Shown piece after piece: positions 54,407 through 64,000 of a stretch of DNA of 64,000 nucleotides. Position numbers and translations under genes: made by a program. Location: NCBI RefSeq assembly GCF_964340395.1, contig NC_135552.1, positions 15,961,694 through 16,025,693 of the forward strand, given 5' to 3'. The notes beneath the pieces were generated by a model. It worked only from the letters and a program-made list of their open reading frames with translations. It was not told where the DNA came from and ran no database searches. The stretch is from Glandiceps talaboti. Lineage: Eukaryota; Hemichordata; Enteropneusta; Spengelidae. The first letter of the stretch is position 1, and every line of letters begins with the position of its first letter.

Positions 54407-54441
54407 ATTCGCGCGCGCGTGTGTGTGTGTATGTATGTATA

Positions 54442-54479
<38 letters not shown>

Positions 54480-54794
54480 CATTTATTACTGGTGTTCTGA
54501 CAGTAAGTGACCTGATGATGCTCTGTTAACAGGGCGAAAATCAGTCAGAAGTTTTCATTTGATCAATCAGCTCATCATTTATAATCATCTAACTATATAA
54601 CCTAAACGAAATAAACTCTTTCAGTTTTGTATGAAATCTGTTCTTAATGCCTGCAGATAGAAGCTCGATGGTATCTCCTTGGTTTAGTAAGTTGGGGTGT
54701 TGACTGTGCCGACACCTACCATCCTGGTGTGTATACAAGCGTATCTAAATTTGATGAATGGATTCGGAGAACTATAGTTGATGAAACGATGTGA
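47341..54794 (+). CDS. Secreted EGF-EGF-trypsin-like serine protease, complete, eight exons
   Basis: Exons 47341-47432, 49411-49475, 49909-50061, 50508-50642, 51770-52138, 52368-52480, 54050-54196 and 54657-54794 join in phase with GT..AG borders to encode 403 residues. Residues 1-20 are a signal peptide; a basic linker follows (to ~52), then two Cys-rich EGF-like modules of MEGF/laminin type (about 53-103 and 104-148) and an S1 protease. Activation would cut R160|I161 to free IYGG (usually IVGG). The catalytic triad is H203 (TAAHC), D253 (DIAL) and S351 (GDSGSP). D345, six residues before the serine, predicts Arg/Lys specificity; SWG..PGVY completes the pocket. C151 probably pairs with the Cys in VCLP, holding the chains together after activation. 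Domain order suggests a clotting, complement-like or developmental zymogen; the substrate is unknown. Confidence 0.92.
48146..48430. repeat. (CATA)n, (CATG)n and (CAGTA)n microsatellites
   Basis: Three adjoining simple repeats; the five-base tract varies between CAATA, CGATA and CAGTA. Confidence 0.95.
48826..49212. repeat. (GTAT)n, (GTCT)n and (TGTGTC)n microsatellites
   Basis: Tetranucleotide tracts to 49134, then about 11 hexamer units at 49146-49212. Confidence 0.95.
49673..49742. repeat. (GTAT)n microsatellite in a protease intron
   Basis: About 16 units between exons 2 and 3. Confidence 0.95.
50643..51769 (+). other. Intron between the EGF modules and the protease domain
   Basis: Donor GTATTT, acceptor TTTCTGCAG. 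Contains a C-run (51541-51554). No further exon recognised. Confidence 0.7.
52317..52349. repeat. (TTG)n beside a splice acceptor
   Basis: About 11 units lie in the short 52139-52367 intron, ending 18 nt before exon 6. With the T-run after it, it forms the pyrimidine-rich stretch of the acceptor. Confidence 0.9.
52481..54049 (+). other. Protease intron 6 with a palindromic MITE
   Basis: Donor GTAGAT, acceptor TCTTTTACAG. Apart from the hairpin element at 52909-53062, nothing gene-like was seen. Confidence 0.75.
52909..53062. mobile_element. Palindromic MITE in the protease intron
   Basis: Diverged inverted outer arms (GGGCACTAGTAGACGT against its inverse near 53030-53050) enclose a near-perfect inner hairpin: GTAGCAAATATTTCCC and GGGAAATAGTTGCTAC around TCGGCGCTCAGGCTC. 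Confidence 0.6.
54256..54404. repeat. (TA)n with TCTA interruptions
   Basis: Long TA tract in the last protease intron, with a mirrored TATATCTATA/TATAGATATA centre near 54305-54345, then (GT)n to 54479. Confidence 0.95.
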
Positions 54795-55720
54795 TGATGG
54801 GTATAGGCTGCTGCACCGTACCTAAGAAAATCGGACACGGCGTATATCGATGTGTTGTAGTGTTTCAATAATTCACTGTCTACCTAGAAAGAATCCTTGA
54901 ATCAACAGATTAGGCATTGTCAAAAACAACAGATTCATAAAAATTAAGAAGTTGGCTTAATTGCAATCTAAAATGTAGATTGCAAATTTGGTTGTTCTTT
55001 AGAGCGTTCTCCATAATCTCCGCTATTTGCGAGACATTGTGAGGGCGCCGCCAACGACATATCTTGCGATCAAGGTAAAATAGATAATTGGGTAGTTGCA
55101 ATGCATGGTAGTTGTTATTATTCATATTACATTAATGAAATGAATTAAAGGATTGCCTTTACAGTTTTAATTTAGAATTTCAAACGTCACGTGATATGGT
55201 ACATTTGGAAATCATGCACGGATTTTTTTTTTTTACCAAAGTCGAGTACATGGGGTAAAATTTATAGTTTGAAAGAAACTCATCGATACATTTGCAATGA
55301 AGAGATTATTAATTTGTGAAAAACGAAATGAAAGATTTTTTTCAATCCAACAATAATCATCTGGTAATGTTACACAAGTGAGATTACTGGTATCAACTAA
55401 TTATTATGCTTGCCACAGAGGACGCACTTAATGTGTTAATCATTCTATTATCATGCAAAGTTCGTACTTTACCATTTCTAATATTATTCATCGGTAGATG
55501 AATACATTCTACATTCGACGTCTGTATTACGTTTGGGAAATCATCAAAACGGAGAATTTCTGGCATAAAATCCAGGTTTACATTAACTATGCGTAGTGAC
55601 TGTAATAAACATATAACTGAAATGTTGAAGAAAGTGTAATGATTGAAGTGTGTAAACTTTAGTAGTATTATTCAGTCTGTGTTCATCTCAAATACCAACC
55701 CCAATTATTCTTATTTCTGT

Positions 55721-55760
55721 CACTGACCTTTGTCTTTCACTGGTTTGCGTTATATAGTTA
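55721..55760 (+). promoter_or_regulatory. U1 copy 1 promoter: PSE-like block and TATA-like motif
   Basis: CACTGACCTTTGTCTTTCAC lies at -59 to -40 from the U1 start, where a proximal sequence element is expected. TATATAG starts at -29. Both are conserved in copies 2 and 3. Confidence 0.55.
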
Positions 55761-55779
55761 AAGACGCCACAATTGCAGC

Positions 55780-55943
55780 ATACTTACCTGGCACAGGTCT
55801 AACCACGATCATGAAGGTGGTTGGCCCAGGGCGAGGCTTGTCCATTGCACTCCGGGCAGGTTGACCCTTGCGATCACCCCAAATGTGGGTGACTCGGGTG
55901 CATAATTTATGGTAGTGGGGGACTGCGTTCGCGCTATCCCTCT
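55780..55943 (+). ncRNA. U1 snRNA, copy 1
   Basis: 164 nt, the usual U1 length. It starts ATACTTACCTG, the 5' end that pairs with 5' splice sites. Stem-loop I has the U1-70K loop GATCATGAAG. Then come stem-loop II (CATTGCACTCC, bound by U1A), stem-loop III, an Sm site (AATTTATGG) and a stem-loop IV with GCGTTCGCGC. A 3'-box-like AAAGTCAGA follows at 55957-55965. An 87-codon antisense frame over this gene is not a protein. Confidence 0.97.
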
Positions 55944-55956
55944 CATAATGCAATCG

Positions 55957-55965
55957 AAAGTCAGA
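55957..55965 (+). terminator. 3' box of U1 copy 1
   Basis: AAAGTCAGA, fitting the AAARNNAGA part of the snRNA 3'-end-processing box, 14 nt after the RNA end. Confidence 0.6.
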
Positions 55966-57916
55966 AATTCTCAATCTTTGAAAGCATTGCACTGGATTAG
56001 TTATACAGTTCATTATTCTATTTTCTCAAACCAGTACGAAATTATAATTTACAACATTATTAACAAGTGATATTTCAAAGTGATATTGCGCTGAGGCGTA
56101 TTGTGTTTCCTTTATATCGTTGATTTATGATATATTTAGCGTTTGTATAGCCATGGTTAGCCATGTATTAGTTTTATCATTTGAAGTTCACTTTACGGTG
56201 CATCGATTGAGTTGTAGATACACTGGCACTTGCACTTGAGGAAACGGAATATACATCAAACAATTGCAAGTTGTTTACAGGTTTTGGTTGGAGTCTAGAC
56301 GTGACATGCACCAGTTACATCAAACTTAGATTAATCGGTAGAAAGTGTGGACTGTACCTTCTGCTATCTGTGTCGTAGATAGAATCCGTAGGTAGCAAGC
56401 CTTCGTGATTGCACGGTGTAATAACATTGTAAAACCCAGAACTTTGATCGAAATTTATATTTCAGTTATGAACACATTATCATCATTATTAGCACCAATT
56501 TGCTCCTTGCACGCGTCCCGATTGTTTTATTAAAAGATTTCCATTGAGGAGAAGCAAACGCAAGTAAAGAGCGTCTTCATTGTAAATGTTTATTGCCAAA
56601 TATAATATACGTGTACATATGCCAACGTCACATTTACTTTCGCAATGCCGCCCTCTATCTATGCATTTTAAAGTGAAAAGATTGAGTACGGAGAACAGTA
56701 AACTGTTATGTGATGTTTAGATAAGTTACTGACACTAATTGTATAACACTCAACGTATGTCTTTGCATGAACCTTGTCCCATTCCTTCTTACTACAAGCA
56801 AACAATAAACAATTGCGCTGTAAGTATTGCAAACTTCAAGTATTTGCATTATACCTTGGGTGGTTTGAAGCTACTTGAATAGAAGTGGTTGACGAGAAAG
56901 TATCAGTGTGAACGATTTTCAAAGGGGGGGGGGGAGCTCTAGATCTCGCTACCACTTTTCGACATGAACCTGTTTAAACATAGCACACGGTGTAGAGTGC
57001 AACTGTGAATGTAAAGTGTTCCTACATCCATTGTTTTATACCGTGGATGTACATCTCCCCTAATATATCCAGGGTTATACTTACAAATTAAATGACTGTG
57101 TCGAGACGGCATTGAATCTCTGCATCCTCTGCTGCGAACGGGGTTACCCGCATACATTTTGCATTAATGACTTGTCGACACATCGCGTCGCTAGCCGTAT
57201 CACACATAGCTAGCTGCTGCTGCTTCTGACCCTCTCAGTACCATGAGGATCAGTAAATGTGCTGTGCTGTAAAATAGTAATTGGGTAGTTGCAATGCATG
57301 GTAGTTGTTATTATTCATATTTCATGAATTAAATAAATTAAAGGATTGCCTTTACAGTTTTATTTTAGAATTTCAAACGTCACGTGATATGGTACATTTG
57401 GAAACCATGCACGGAATATTTTTTTTTTTACCAAAGTCGAGTACATGGGGTTAGATTTATAGTTTGAAAGAAACTCATCGATACATTTGCAATAATGAGA
57501 TTATATTAATTTGTGGAAAATGAAATGAAAGATTTTTTCAATCCAACAATAATTATTTGGTAATGTTACACAAATGAGATTACTGGTATCGCCTAATTAT
57601 TATGCCTGCCACAGATGGCGCACTTAATGTGTTAATCATTCTATTATCATGCAAAGTTCGTACTTTACCATTTCTAATATTATTCATCGGTAGATGAATA
57701 CATTCTACATTCGACGTCTGTATTACGTTTAGGAAATCATCAAAACGGGGAATTTCTGGCATAAAATCCAGGTTTACATTAGCTATGCGTGGTGACTGTA
57801 ATAAACTTATAACTCAAATGTTGAAGAAAGTGTAATGATTGAAGCGTGTAAACTTTAGTTGTATTTTTCAGTCTGTGTTCATCTCAAATACCAAACTCAA
57901 TTATTCTTATTTCTGT

Positions 57917-57956
57917 CACTGACCTTTGTCTTTCACTGGTTTGCGTTATATAGTTA
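57917..57956 (+). promoter_or_regulatory. U1 copy 2 promoter block
   Basis: PSE-like sequence and TATATAG as in copy 1, at the same spacing. Confidence 0.55.
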
Positions 57957-57975
57957 AAGACGCCACAATTGCAGC

Positions 57976-58140
57976 ATACTTACCTGGCACAGAGGTCAAC
58001 CATGATCATAAAGGTGGTTCCTCCAGGGCGAGGCTTGCCCATTGCACTCCGGGCAGGTTGACCCTTGCGATCACCCCAAATGTGGGTGACTCGGGTGCAT
58101 AATTTATGGTAGTGGGGGACTGCGTTCGCGCTATCCCCCT
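57976..58140 (+). ncRNA. U1 snRNA, copy 2 (variant)
   Basis: About 165 nt. The 5' splice-site arm, stem-loops II and IV and the Sm site match copy 1. Stem-loop I differs on both strands: CAGAGGTCAACCAT on the left and GGTGGTTCCTCC on the right can still pair (GAGG with CCTC). The U1-70K loop reads GATCATAAAG, with A at 58010 where the other copies have G. The paired changes argue against random decay; this may be an expressed variant. Confidence 0.93.
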
Positions 58141-58153
58141 CATAATGCAATCG

Positions 58154-58162
58154 AAAGTCAGA
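58154..58162 (+). terminator. 3' box of U1 copy 2
   Basis: AAAGTCAGA at the same distance as in copy 1. Confidence 0.6.
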
Positions 58163-59639
58163 AATTCTCTAAACTTTGAAAGCATTAAATTGCGCTTGAT
58201 GAATTATACATTTCATTATTCTATTTTCTCAAACCAGTACGAAATAATAATGTACATTAAAGCATTTTAAAGTGATATTGCGCTGTAGGCATATTGTGTT
58301 TCCTTTTTATCGTTGATTTACGATCTATTTAGTGTTTGTATAGCCATGGTTTCATATAAAAACACATTCTCTATACTAGTTGTATCTTTTCAAGTTCACT
58401 TTAAGGTGAATCGATTGAGTTGTAGATACAATACAATGCACTTGAGGAAATGGAATATACATCAAACAATTGCAAGTTGTTTACATGTTTTGGTTGGAGT
58501 CCGGACGTGATCGTGACATGCACCAGGTACATCCAACTTAGATTAATCGGTAGAAAGTGTGGACTGTACATTCTGCGATCTGTGTCGTAGATAGAATCCG
58601 TAGGTAGCTAGCCATCGTGATTGCACGGTGTAATAATATTGTAAAACCCAGAACTTTGATCGAAATTTATATTTCAGTTATGGACACATTATCACCATTA
58701 TTAGGACCAAATCGTTTGCTCCTTTCATCACGCGTCACGATTTTTTTTAATTAAAATATTTCCATTGAGGAAAGCAAACACAAGTAAAGTGCGTCTTCAT
58801 TGTAAATGTTCATTGCCAAATATAATATACGTGTATGTATGCCAACGTCACATTTACGTTCGCAATGTCGCCCTCTATCTATGCATTTTAAAGTGAAAAT
58901 ATTGAGTACGGAGAACAGAGCTAGCTGCTGCTGCTTCTGGCCCTCTCAGTACCATGAGGCCTCGAGGATCAGTAAATGTGCTGTGCTGTAAAATAGTAAT
59001 TTGTAGTTGCAATGCATGGTAGTTGTTATTATTCATATTACATGAATTAAATAAATTAAAGGATTGCCTTTACAGTTTTACTTTAGAATTTCAAACGTCA
59101 CGTGATATGGTACATTTGGAAACCATGCACGGAATTTTGTTTTTGTTTTACCAAAGTCGATCGCGAGTACATGGGGTTAAATTTATAGTTCGAAAGAAAC
59201 TCATCGATATATTTGCAATGAAGAGATTATTAATTTGTGGAAAACGAAATGAAAGATTTTTTTTCAATCCAACAATAATTATTTGGTAATGTTACACAAA
59301 TGAGATTACTGGTATCGCCTAATTATTATGCCTGCCACAGAGGGCGCACTTAATGTGTTAATCATTCTATTATCATGTAAAGTTCGTTCTTTACCATCTT
59401 CTAATATTATTCATGAAAACATTCTACATTCGACGTCTTTATTACGTTTAGGAAATCATCAAAACGGAGAATTTCTGGCATAAAATCCAGTTTACCATTA
59501 GCTATGCGAAGTGACTGTATTAAACATATAACTCAAATGTTGAAGAAAGTGTAACGATTGATTGAAGAGTATAAACTTTAGTAGTATTTTTCATATTTTT
59601 CAGTCTGTGTTCATCTCAAATACCAACCCTTATTTCTGT

Positions 59640-59679
59640 CACTGACCTTTGTCTTTCACTGGTTTGAGTTATATAGTTA
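59640..59679 (+). promoter_or_regulatory. U1 copy 3 promoter block
   Basis: PSE-like block and TATATAG conserved; one change (GAGTT for GCGTT) between them. Confidence 0.55.
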
Positions 59680-59698
59680 AAGACGCCACAATTGCAGC

Positions 59699-59862
59699 AT
59701 ACTTACCTGGCACAGGTCTAACCACGATCATGAAGGTGGTTGGCCCAGGGCGAGGCTTGTCCATTGCACTCCGGGCAGGTTGACCCTTGCGATCACCCCA
59801 AATGTGGGTGACTCGGGTGCATAATTTATGGTAGTGGGGGACTGCGTTCGCGCTATCCCTCT
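59699..59862 (+). ncRNA. U1 snRNA, copy 3
   Basis: 164 nt and, by eye, identical to copy 1 over the RNA. A 3' box follows at 59876-59884. Confidence 0.97.
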
Positions 59863-59875
59863 CATAATGCAATCG

Positions 59876-59884
59876 AAAGTCAGA
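59876..59884 (+). terminator. 3' box of U1 copy 3
   Basis: AAAGTCAGA as in the other copies. Confidence 0.6.
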
Positions 59885-61315
59885 AATTCTCAATCTTTGG
59901 AAGCATTGCACTGGATTAGTTATACAGTTCATTATTCTATTTTCTCAAACCAGTACGAAGAAATAATAGTGTACAACATTAACAAGTGAAATTTCAAAGT
60001 GATATTGCGCTGAGGCCTATTGTGTTTCTGCTTTATATCGTAGATTTACGATCTATTTAGTGTTTGTATAGCCATGGTTAAAAACACAATCTCTGTATTA
60101 GTTTTATCATTTCAAGTTCACTTTACGGTGCATCGATTGAGTTGTAGATACAATGCACTTGAGGAAACGGAATATACATCGCAATTGCAAGTTGTTTACA
60201 GGTTTTGGACTTTTGGTTGGAGTCTAGACGTGACATGCACCAGGTACACCAACCTTAGATTAATCGGTAGAAAGTGTGGACTGTACATTCTGCGATCTGT
60301 GTCGTAGATAGAATCCGTAGGTAGGTAGCTAGCCTTCGTCATTGCACGGTGTAATAACATTGTAAAACCCAGAACTTTTATCGAAATTTATATTTCAGTT
60401 ATGAACACATTATCACCATTATTAGCATCAAATCGTTTGCTCCTTGCATGCGTACCGATTTTTTTTATTAAAAGATTTCCATTGAGGAAAACAAACCCAA
60501 GTAAAGAGCGTCTTCATTGTAAATGTTTATTGCCAAATATAATATACGTGTATGTATGCCAACGTCACACTTACGTTCGCAATGTCGCCCTCTATCTATG
60601 CATTTTAAAGTGAAAATATTGAGTACGGAGAACAGAGCTAGCTGCTGCTGCTTCTGACCCTCTCAGTACCATGAGGATCAGTAAATGTGCTGTGCTGTAA
60701 AATAGTAATTGGTAGTTGCAATGCATGGTAGTTGTTATTATTATTCATATTTCATGAATTAAATAAATTAAAGGATTGCCTTTACAGTTTTACTTTAGAA
60801 TTTCAAATGTCACGTGATATGGTACATTTGGAAACCATGCACGGAATATTTTTTTTTACCAAAGTCGAGTACATGGGGTTAAATTTATAGTTTGAAAGAA
60901 AGTCATCGATACATTTACAATGAAGAGATTATTAATTTGTGGAAAACGAAATGAAAGATTTTTTTCAATCCAACAATAATTATTTGATAATGTTACACAA
61001 ATGAGATTACTGGTATCAACTAATTATTATGCCTGCCACAGAGGGCGCACTTAATGTGTTCGTTCTTCACCATCTTCTAATATTATTCATGAATACATTC
61101 TACATTCGACGTCTTTATTACGTTTAGGAAATCATCAAAACGGAGAATTTCTGGCATAAAATCCAGGTTGCCATTAGCTATGCGTAGTGACTGTATTAAA
61201 CATATAACTCAAATGTTGAAGAAAGTGTAACGATTGATTGAAGAGTATAAACTTTAGTAGTATTTTTCATATTTTTCAGTCTGTGTTCATCTCAAATACC
61301 AACCCTTATTTCTGT

Positions 61316-61355
61316 CACTGATCTTTGTCTTTTACTGGTTTGAGTTCAAGACGCC
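61316..61355 (+). promoter_or_regulatory. U1 copy 4 promoter block, TATA-like motif lost
   Basis: The PSE-like block has two changes (GATCTTTG and TTTTAC). The ATATAGTTA segment is replaced by a single C, so the PSE sits 8 nt closer to the start. Confidence 0.5.
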
Positions 61356-61366
61356 ACAATTGCAGC

Positions 61367-61530
61367 ATACTTACCTGGCACAGGTCTAACCACGATCATG
61401 AAGGTGGTTGGCCCAGGGCGAGGCTTGTCCATTGCACTCCGGGCAGGTTGACCCTTGCGATCACCCCAAATGTGGGTGACTCGGGTGCATAATTTATGAT
61501 AGTGGGGGACTGCGTTCGCGCTATCCCTCT
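61367..61530 (+). ncRNA. U1 snRNA, copy 4
   Basis: 164 nt, matching copy 1 except GG to GA just after the Sm site (AATTTATGA), still within the Sm consensus. The RNA looks intact but its promoter has lost the TATA-like block, so expression may be reduced. A 3' box follows at 61544-61552. Confidence 0.95.
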
Positions 61531-61543
61531 CATAATGCAATCG

Positions 61544-61552
61544 AAAGTCAGA
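61544..61552 (+). terminator. 3' box of U1 copy 4
   Basis: AAAGTCAGA as in the other copies. Confidence 0.6.
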
Positions 61553-62381
61553 AATTCTCAATCTTTGAAAGCATTGCACTGGATTAATTATACAGTTCAT
61601 TATTCTATTTTCTCAAACCAGTACGAAATAATAATTTACAACATTATTAACAAGTGATATTTCAAAGTGATATTGCGCTGAGGCGTATTGTGTTTCCTTT
61701 ATATCGTTGATTTATGATATATTTAGCGTTTGTATAGCCATGGTTAGCCATGTATTAGTTTTATCATTTGAAGTTCACTTTACGGTGCATCGATTGAGTT
61801 GTAGATACACTTGCACTTGCACTTGCACTTGAGGAAACGGAATATACATCAAAGTTGTTTACAGGTTTTGGTTGGAGTCCATACGTGACATGCACCAGTT
61901 ACATCAAACTTAGAGTAATCGGTAGAAAGTGTGGACTGTACATTCTGCGATGTGTGTCGTAGATAGAATCCGTAGGTAGGTAGCTAGCCTTCGTCATTGC
62001 ACGGTGTAATAACATTGTAAAACCCAGAACTTTTATCGAAATTTATATTTCAGTGATGAACACATAATCACCTTTATTAGCACCAAATCGTTTTCTCGTT
62101 GCACGCGTACTGATTTTTTTTCATTGAAAGGTTTCCATTGAGGAAAGCAAACACAAGTAAAGTGCGTCTTCATTGTAAATGTTCATTGCTAAATATAATA
62201 CGTGTACATATGCCAACGTCACATTTACTTTCGCAATGTCGCCCTCTATCTATGCATTTTAAAGTGAAAAGATTGAGTACGGAGAACAGTAAACTGTCAT
62301 GTGATGTTTAGATAAGTTACTGACACTAATTGTATCACATTCAACGTATGTCATTGCATGAACCTTGTCCCATTCCTTTTT

Positions 62382-63249
62382 ACAAACAAACAAACAAACA
62401 AACAAACAAACAAACAAACAAACAAATAAACAAACAAACAAACAAACGCACCAGTGTTTTTTTTTCGCGGGTTGTCTGTGTGAAAACTAAAGATATAATA
62501 ACAATAATTAGAATACATATGACGTACCGTTCTTGCTTTTGTACTGATTGTCAACACTTAACCATATTGGTAATCTTGTTGTTCATGTTAAACAATTTCA
62601 GCGTTTAGGCTGGGGCCAGAATTTACGGAAGGGGGGGGGGTTGGGCTGATGAGAAATTTTGGTCAAAACATTTTTCGCAGCCCCCTTCGTCCTCTCAAAA
62701 AAATTCATGGGCCCCCGAAATGAACCAAGAATTTTCGTAGTCCCTTCCCCCTTTCCGGCTACACATATTGTAATGTGTAATTATACAGTACCCCGCCCCA
62801 CTTCAGCGATGTACAGTATGGTACACTACATTAAACTAACAATGGAAATCAACTTCAGCGTCCATACATAACAATAAGAGATCATGGAGGTAGGAAGGAC
62901 CTCCATGATCTAATACAACTTGGAACGCCAGACACAATAAAGAAACTGCAGTTTTGCTCTAAGTCAATTGAACTATAAGAAGCCACGGCCCATGCTGACC
63001 CTATACAGACATCAAAACATTGGCACCCGTCGCGTATCTGCTGTGTATGTAGCTGCTGTACGTTTAATCTCAGACCACTAATAGTAGTCTGAGGTTTAAT
63101 GGTTTATTTCATTCACACTAAATATAGCAAAAAATTACGACCTTGCTATTATCTTAAAGCGTAGAATGTACCGTTTCTTATATTATTGGTTTCTGTGAGG
63201 TTGTTTGAAACAAAGAGAGTGAACATGTAGTTAGTAATACCTGTATTAC
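62382..63249. other. Insertion splitting the last U1 array unit
   Basis: Unit 1 runs on through the equivalent point (about 56790-56816), whereas here 870 bp intervene. The insert has (CAAA)n at 62385-62447, a perfect 13-bp hairpin (AGATCATGGAGGT, 62879-62916) and another hairpin near 63070-63095. No gene or transposon ends were identified. Confidence 0.6.
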
Positions 63250-63744
63250 TGCGCTGTAGGTATTGCAAACTTGAAGTATTTGCATTATACCTTGGCTGGT
63301 TATGAAGCTACTTGAATAGAAGTGATTTATGATAAAGTATCAGTGTGAACGATTTTCAAGGGGGGGGGGGTTCTCGCTACCACTTTTCGACATGAACCTG
63401 TTTAAACATAGCACACGGTGTAGAGTGCAGCTGTGTATGTAATGTATTCCTACCTCCATTGTTATATACCATGGATGTACATCTCCCCTAATACATCCAA
63501 GGTTATACATGTACGGGGTTTATACGCCATGACTTACGAATGACTGTGTCGAGACGGCGTTGAATCTCGGCACTCACTGCTACGAACGGGGTCACCATGG
63601 CCATAAGCGTAGATTTATAACTGATAGAGAGTAACTCAGTAAACAAGGTGTCACTGGGAGGGGGGGGGGGGGTTGTCAACGAGGAGGTTTGAGTGATCAT
63701 GGATGTCCTCTAATACATCCACGGAGTGACGAGCTCATCGCCCC

Positions 63745-64000
63745 TACACAGACTATAGGAAGCAGTGAGCATGTAATTGATTGATTGAGCGAGCAAGTGA
63801 TCGATCAATTTACTGATTGATTTATTATTTAGTTGAATAATTGATCGATTGAATGATTAATTTTTGTGGTGAAATAAAACATATTTTGTGTGTGATATTC
63901 GATCAATTATTCAACCAAATAATAAACCAATCAATAAATCGAGTGCTCAATCAATTACATGCTCGCTGCTCCCTGTATCGATTGATCAATTAATTACATG
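63745..64000. repeat. Inverted repeat at the window edge
   Basis: Arms of about 100 bp (63745-63850 and 63900-64000) are diverged inverted copies sharing GAGCATGTAATTGATTGA and TTGAATAATTGATCGA. It may be a palindromic element that continues past the window. Confidence 0.6.

Larger units (their letters stand above)
55077..63596 (+). repeat. Tandem array of U1 snRNA gene units
   Basis: Units begin near 55077, 57271, 58990 and 60705 (TAGTAATTGGTAGTTGCAAT region), each holding one U1 gene. Spacing between U1 genes is 2196, 1723 and 1668 nt. Unit 1 and the last unit hold a ~510-bp segment (56699-57208 in unit 1) that is missing in units 2 and 3 at one identical junction (GAACAG/AGCTAGCTGC). In the last unit this segment is split by ~870 bp of unrelated DNA (62382-63249) that starts with (CAAA)n. 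The array ends at about 63596 with no fifth gene. Confidence 0.92.

Noticed and set aside
54505-54560. CTGATGA followed by a hairpin and GAAA beside the TA tract, like a second hammerhead
   Set aside because: A stem II-like hairpin (GCTCTGT/ACAGGGC) is present, but I could not find matching stem III, a cleavage triplet or stem I nearby.
55750-56013. 87-codon minus-strand frame repeated at 59669-59932 and, shorter, at 61346-61600
   Set aside because: It is the antisense of the U1 snRNA genes; conservation reflects the RNA.

Overview
This is animal nuclear DNA. The coding exons are spliced with GT..AG introns, the gaps are AT-rich, and microsatellites and fold-back elements are abundant. The make-up suggests an invertebrate, most likely a non-vertebrate deuterostome (hemichordate, echinoderm or cephalochordate-like). 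The clues are a classical cadherin with a LamG/EGF membrane-proximal region, a Tx1-like LINE, an EGF-EGF-trypsin protease and a tandem U1 snRNA array. Species cannot be fixed from the sequence alone.

Layout. (1) 569-7904, + strand: the last five exons of a type III classical cadherin (LamG, EGF, transmembrane helix, p120- and beta-catenin-binding tail). Its large intron hosts a 2.6-kb TTAA-flanked element with ~690-bp inverted termini. A 21-bp minisatellite (9009-9719) follows the gene. (2) 10.5-20.7 kb: no gene seen; fold-back/MITE elements, a tRNA-derived SINE and long (TA)n, (TCTA)n and (GTAT)n arrays. (3) 20908-26768: a full-length Tx1-like non-LTR retrotransposon with two open ORFs, flanked on both sides by (ACT)n, which suggests microsatellite-targeted insertion. 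(4) 27934-29166: a 36-bp satellite. (5) 30444-32096: an intronless rhodopsin-class GPCR. (6) 32-47 kb: gene-poor. It holds several palindromic elements, a 27-bp minisatellite and a 3.36-kb fold-back element (41611-44967) whose arms are themselves tandem repeats; its core carries what looks like a complete type I hammerhead ribozyme (42901-42998). (7) 47341-54794, + strand: a complete eight-exon gene for a secreted 403-residue protein with a signal peptide, two EGF-like modules and a trypsin-like protease. (8) 55077-63596: a tandem array with four U1 snRNA genes in units of about 1.7-2.2 kb; the last unit is interrupted and decayed.

The protein genes look unrelated to one another: an adhesion receptor, an orphan receptor and an extracellular protease. 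The U1 array is a housekeeping splicing-RNA locus. The most interesting signals are the hammerhead inside a fold-back element, the LINE sitting in (ACT)n, and sequence and promoter differences between the U1 copies.
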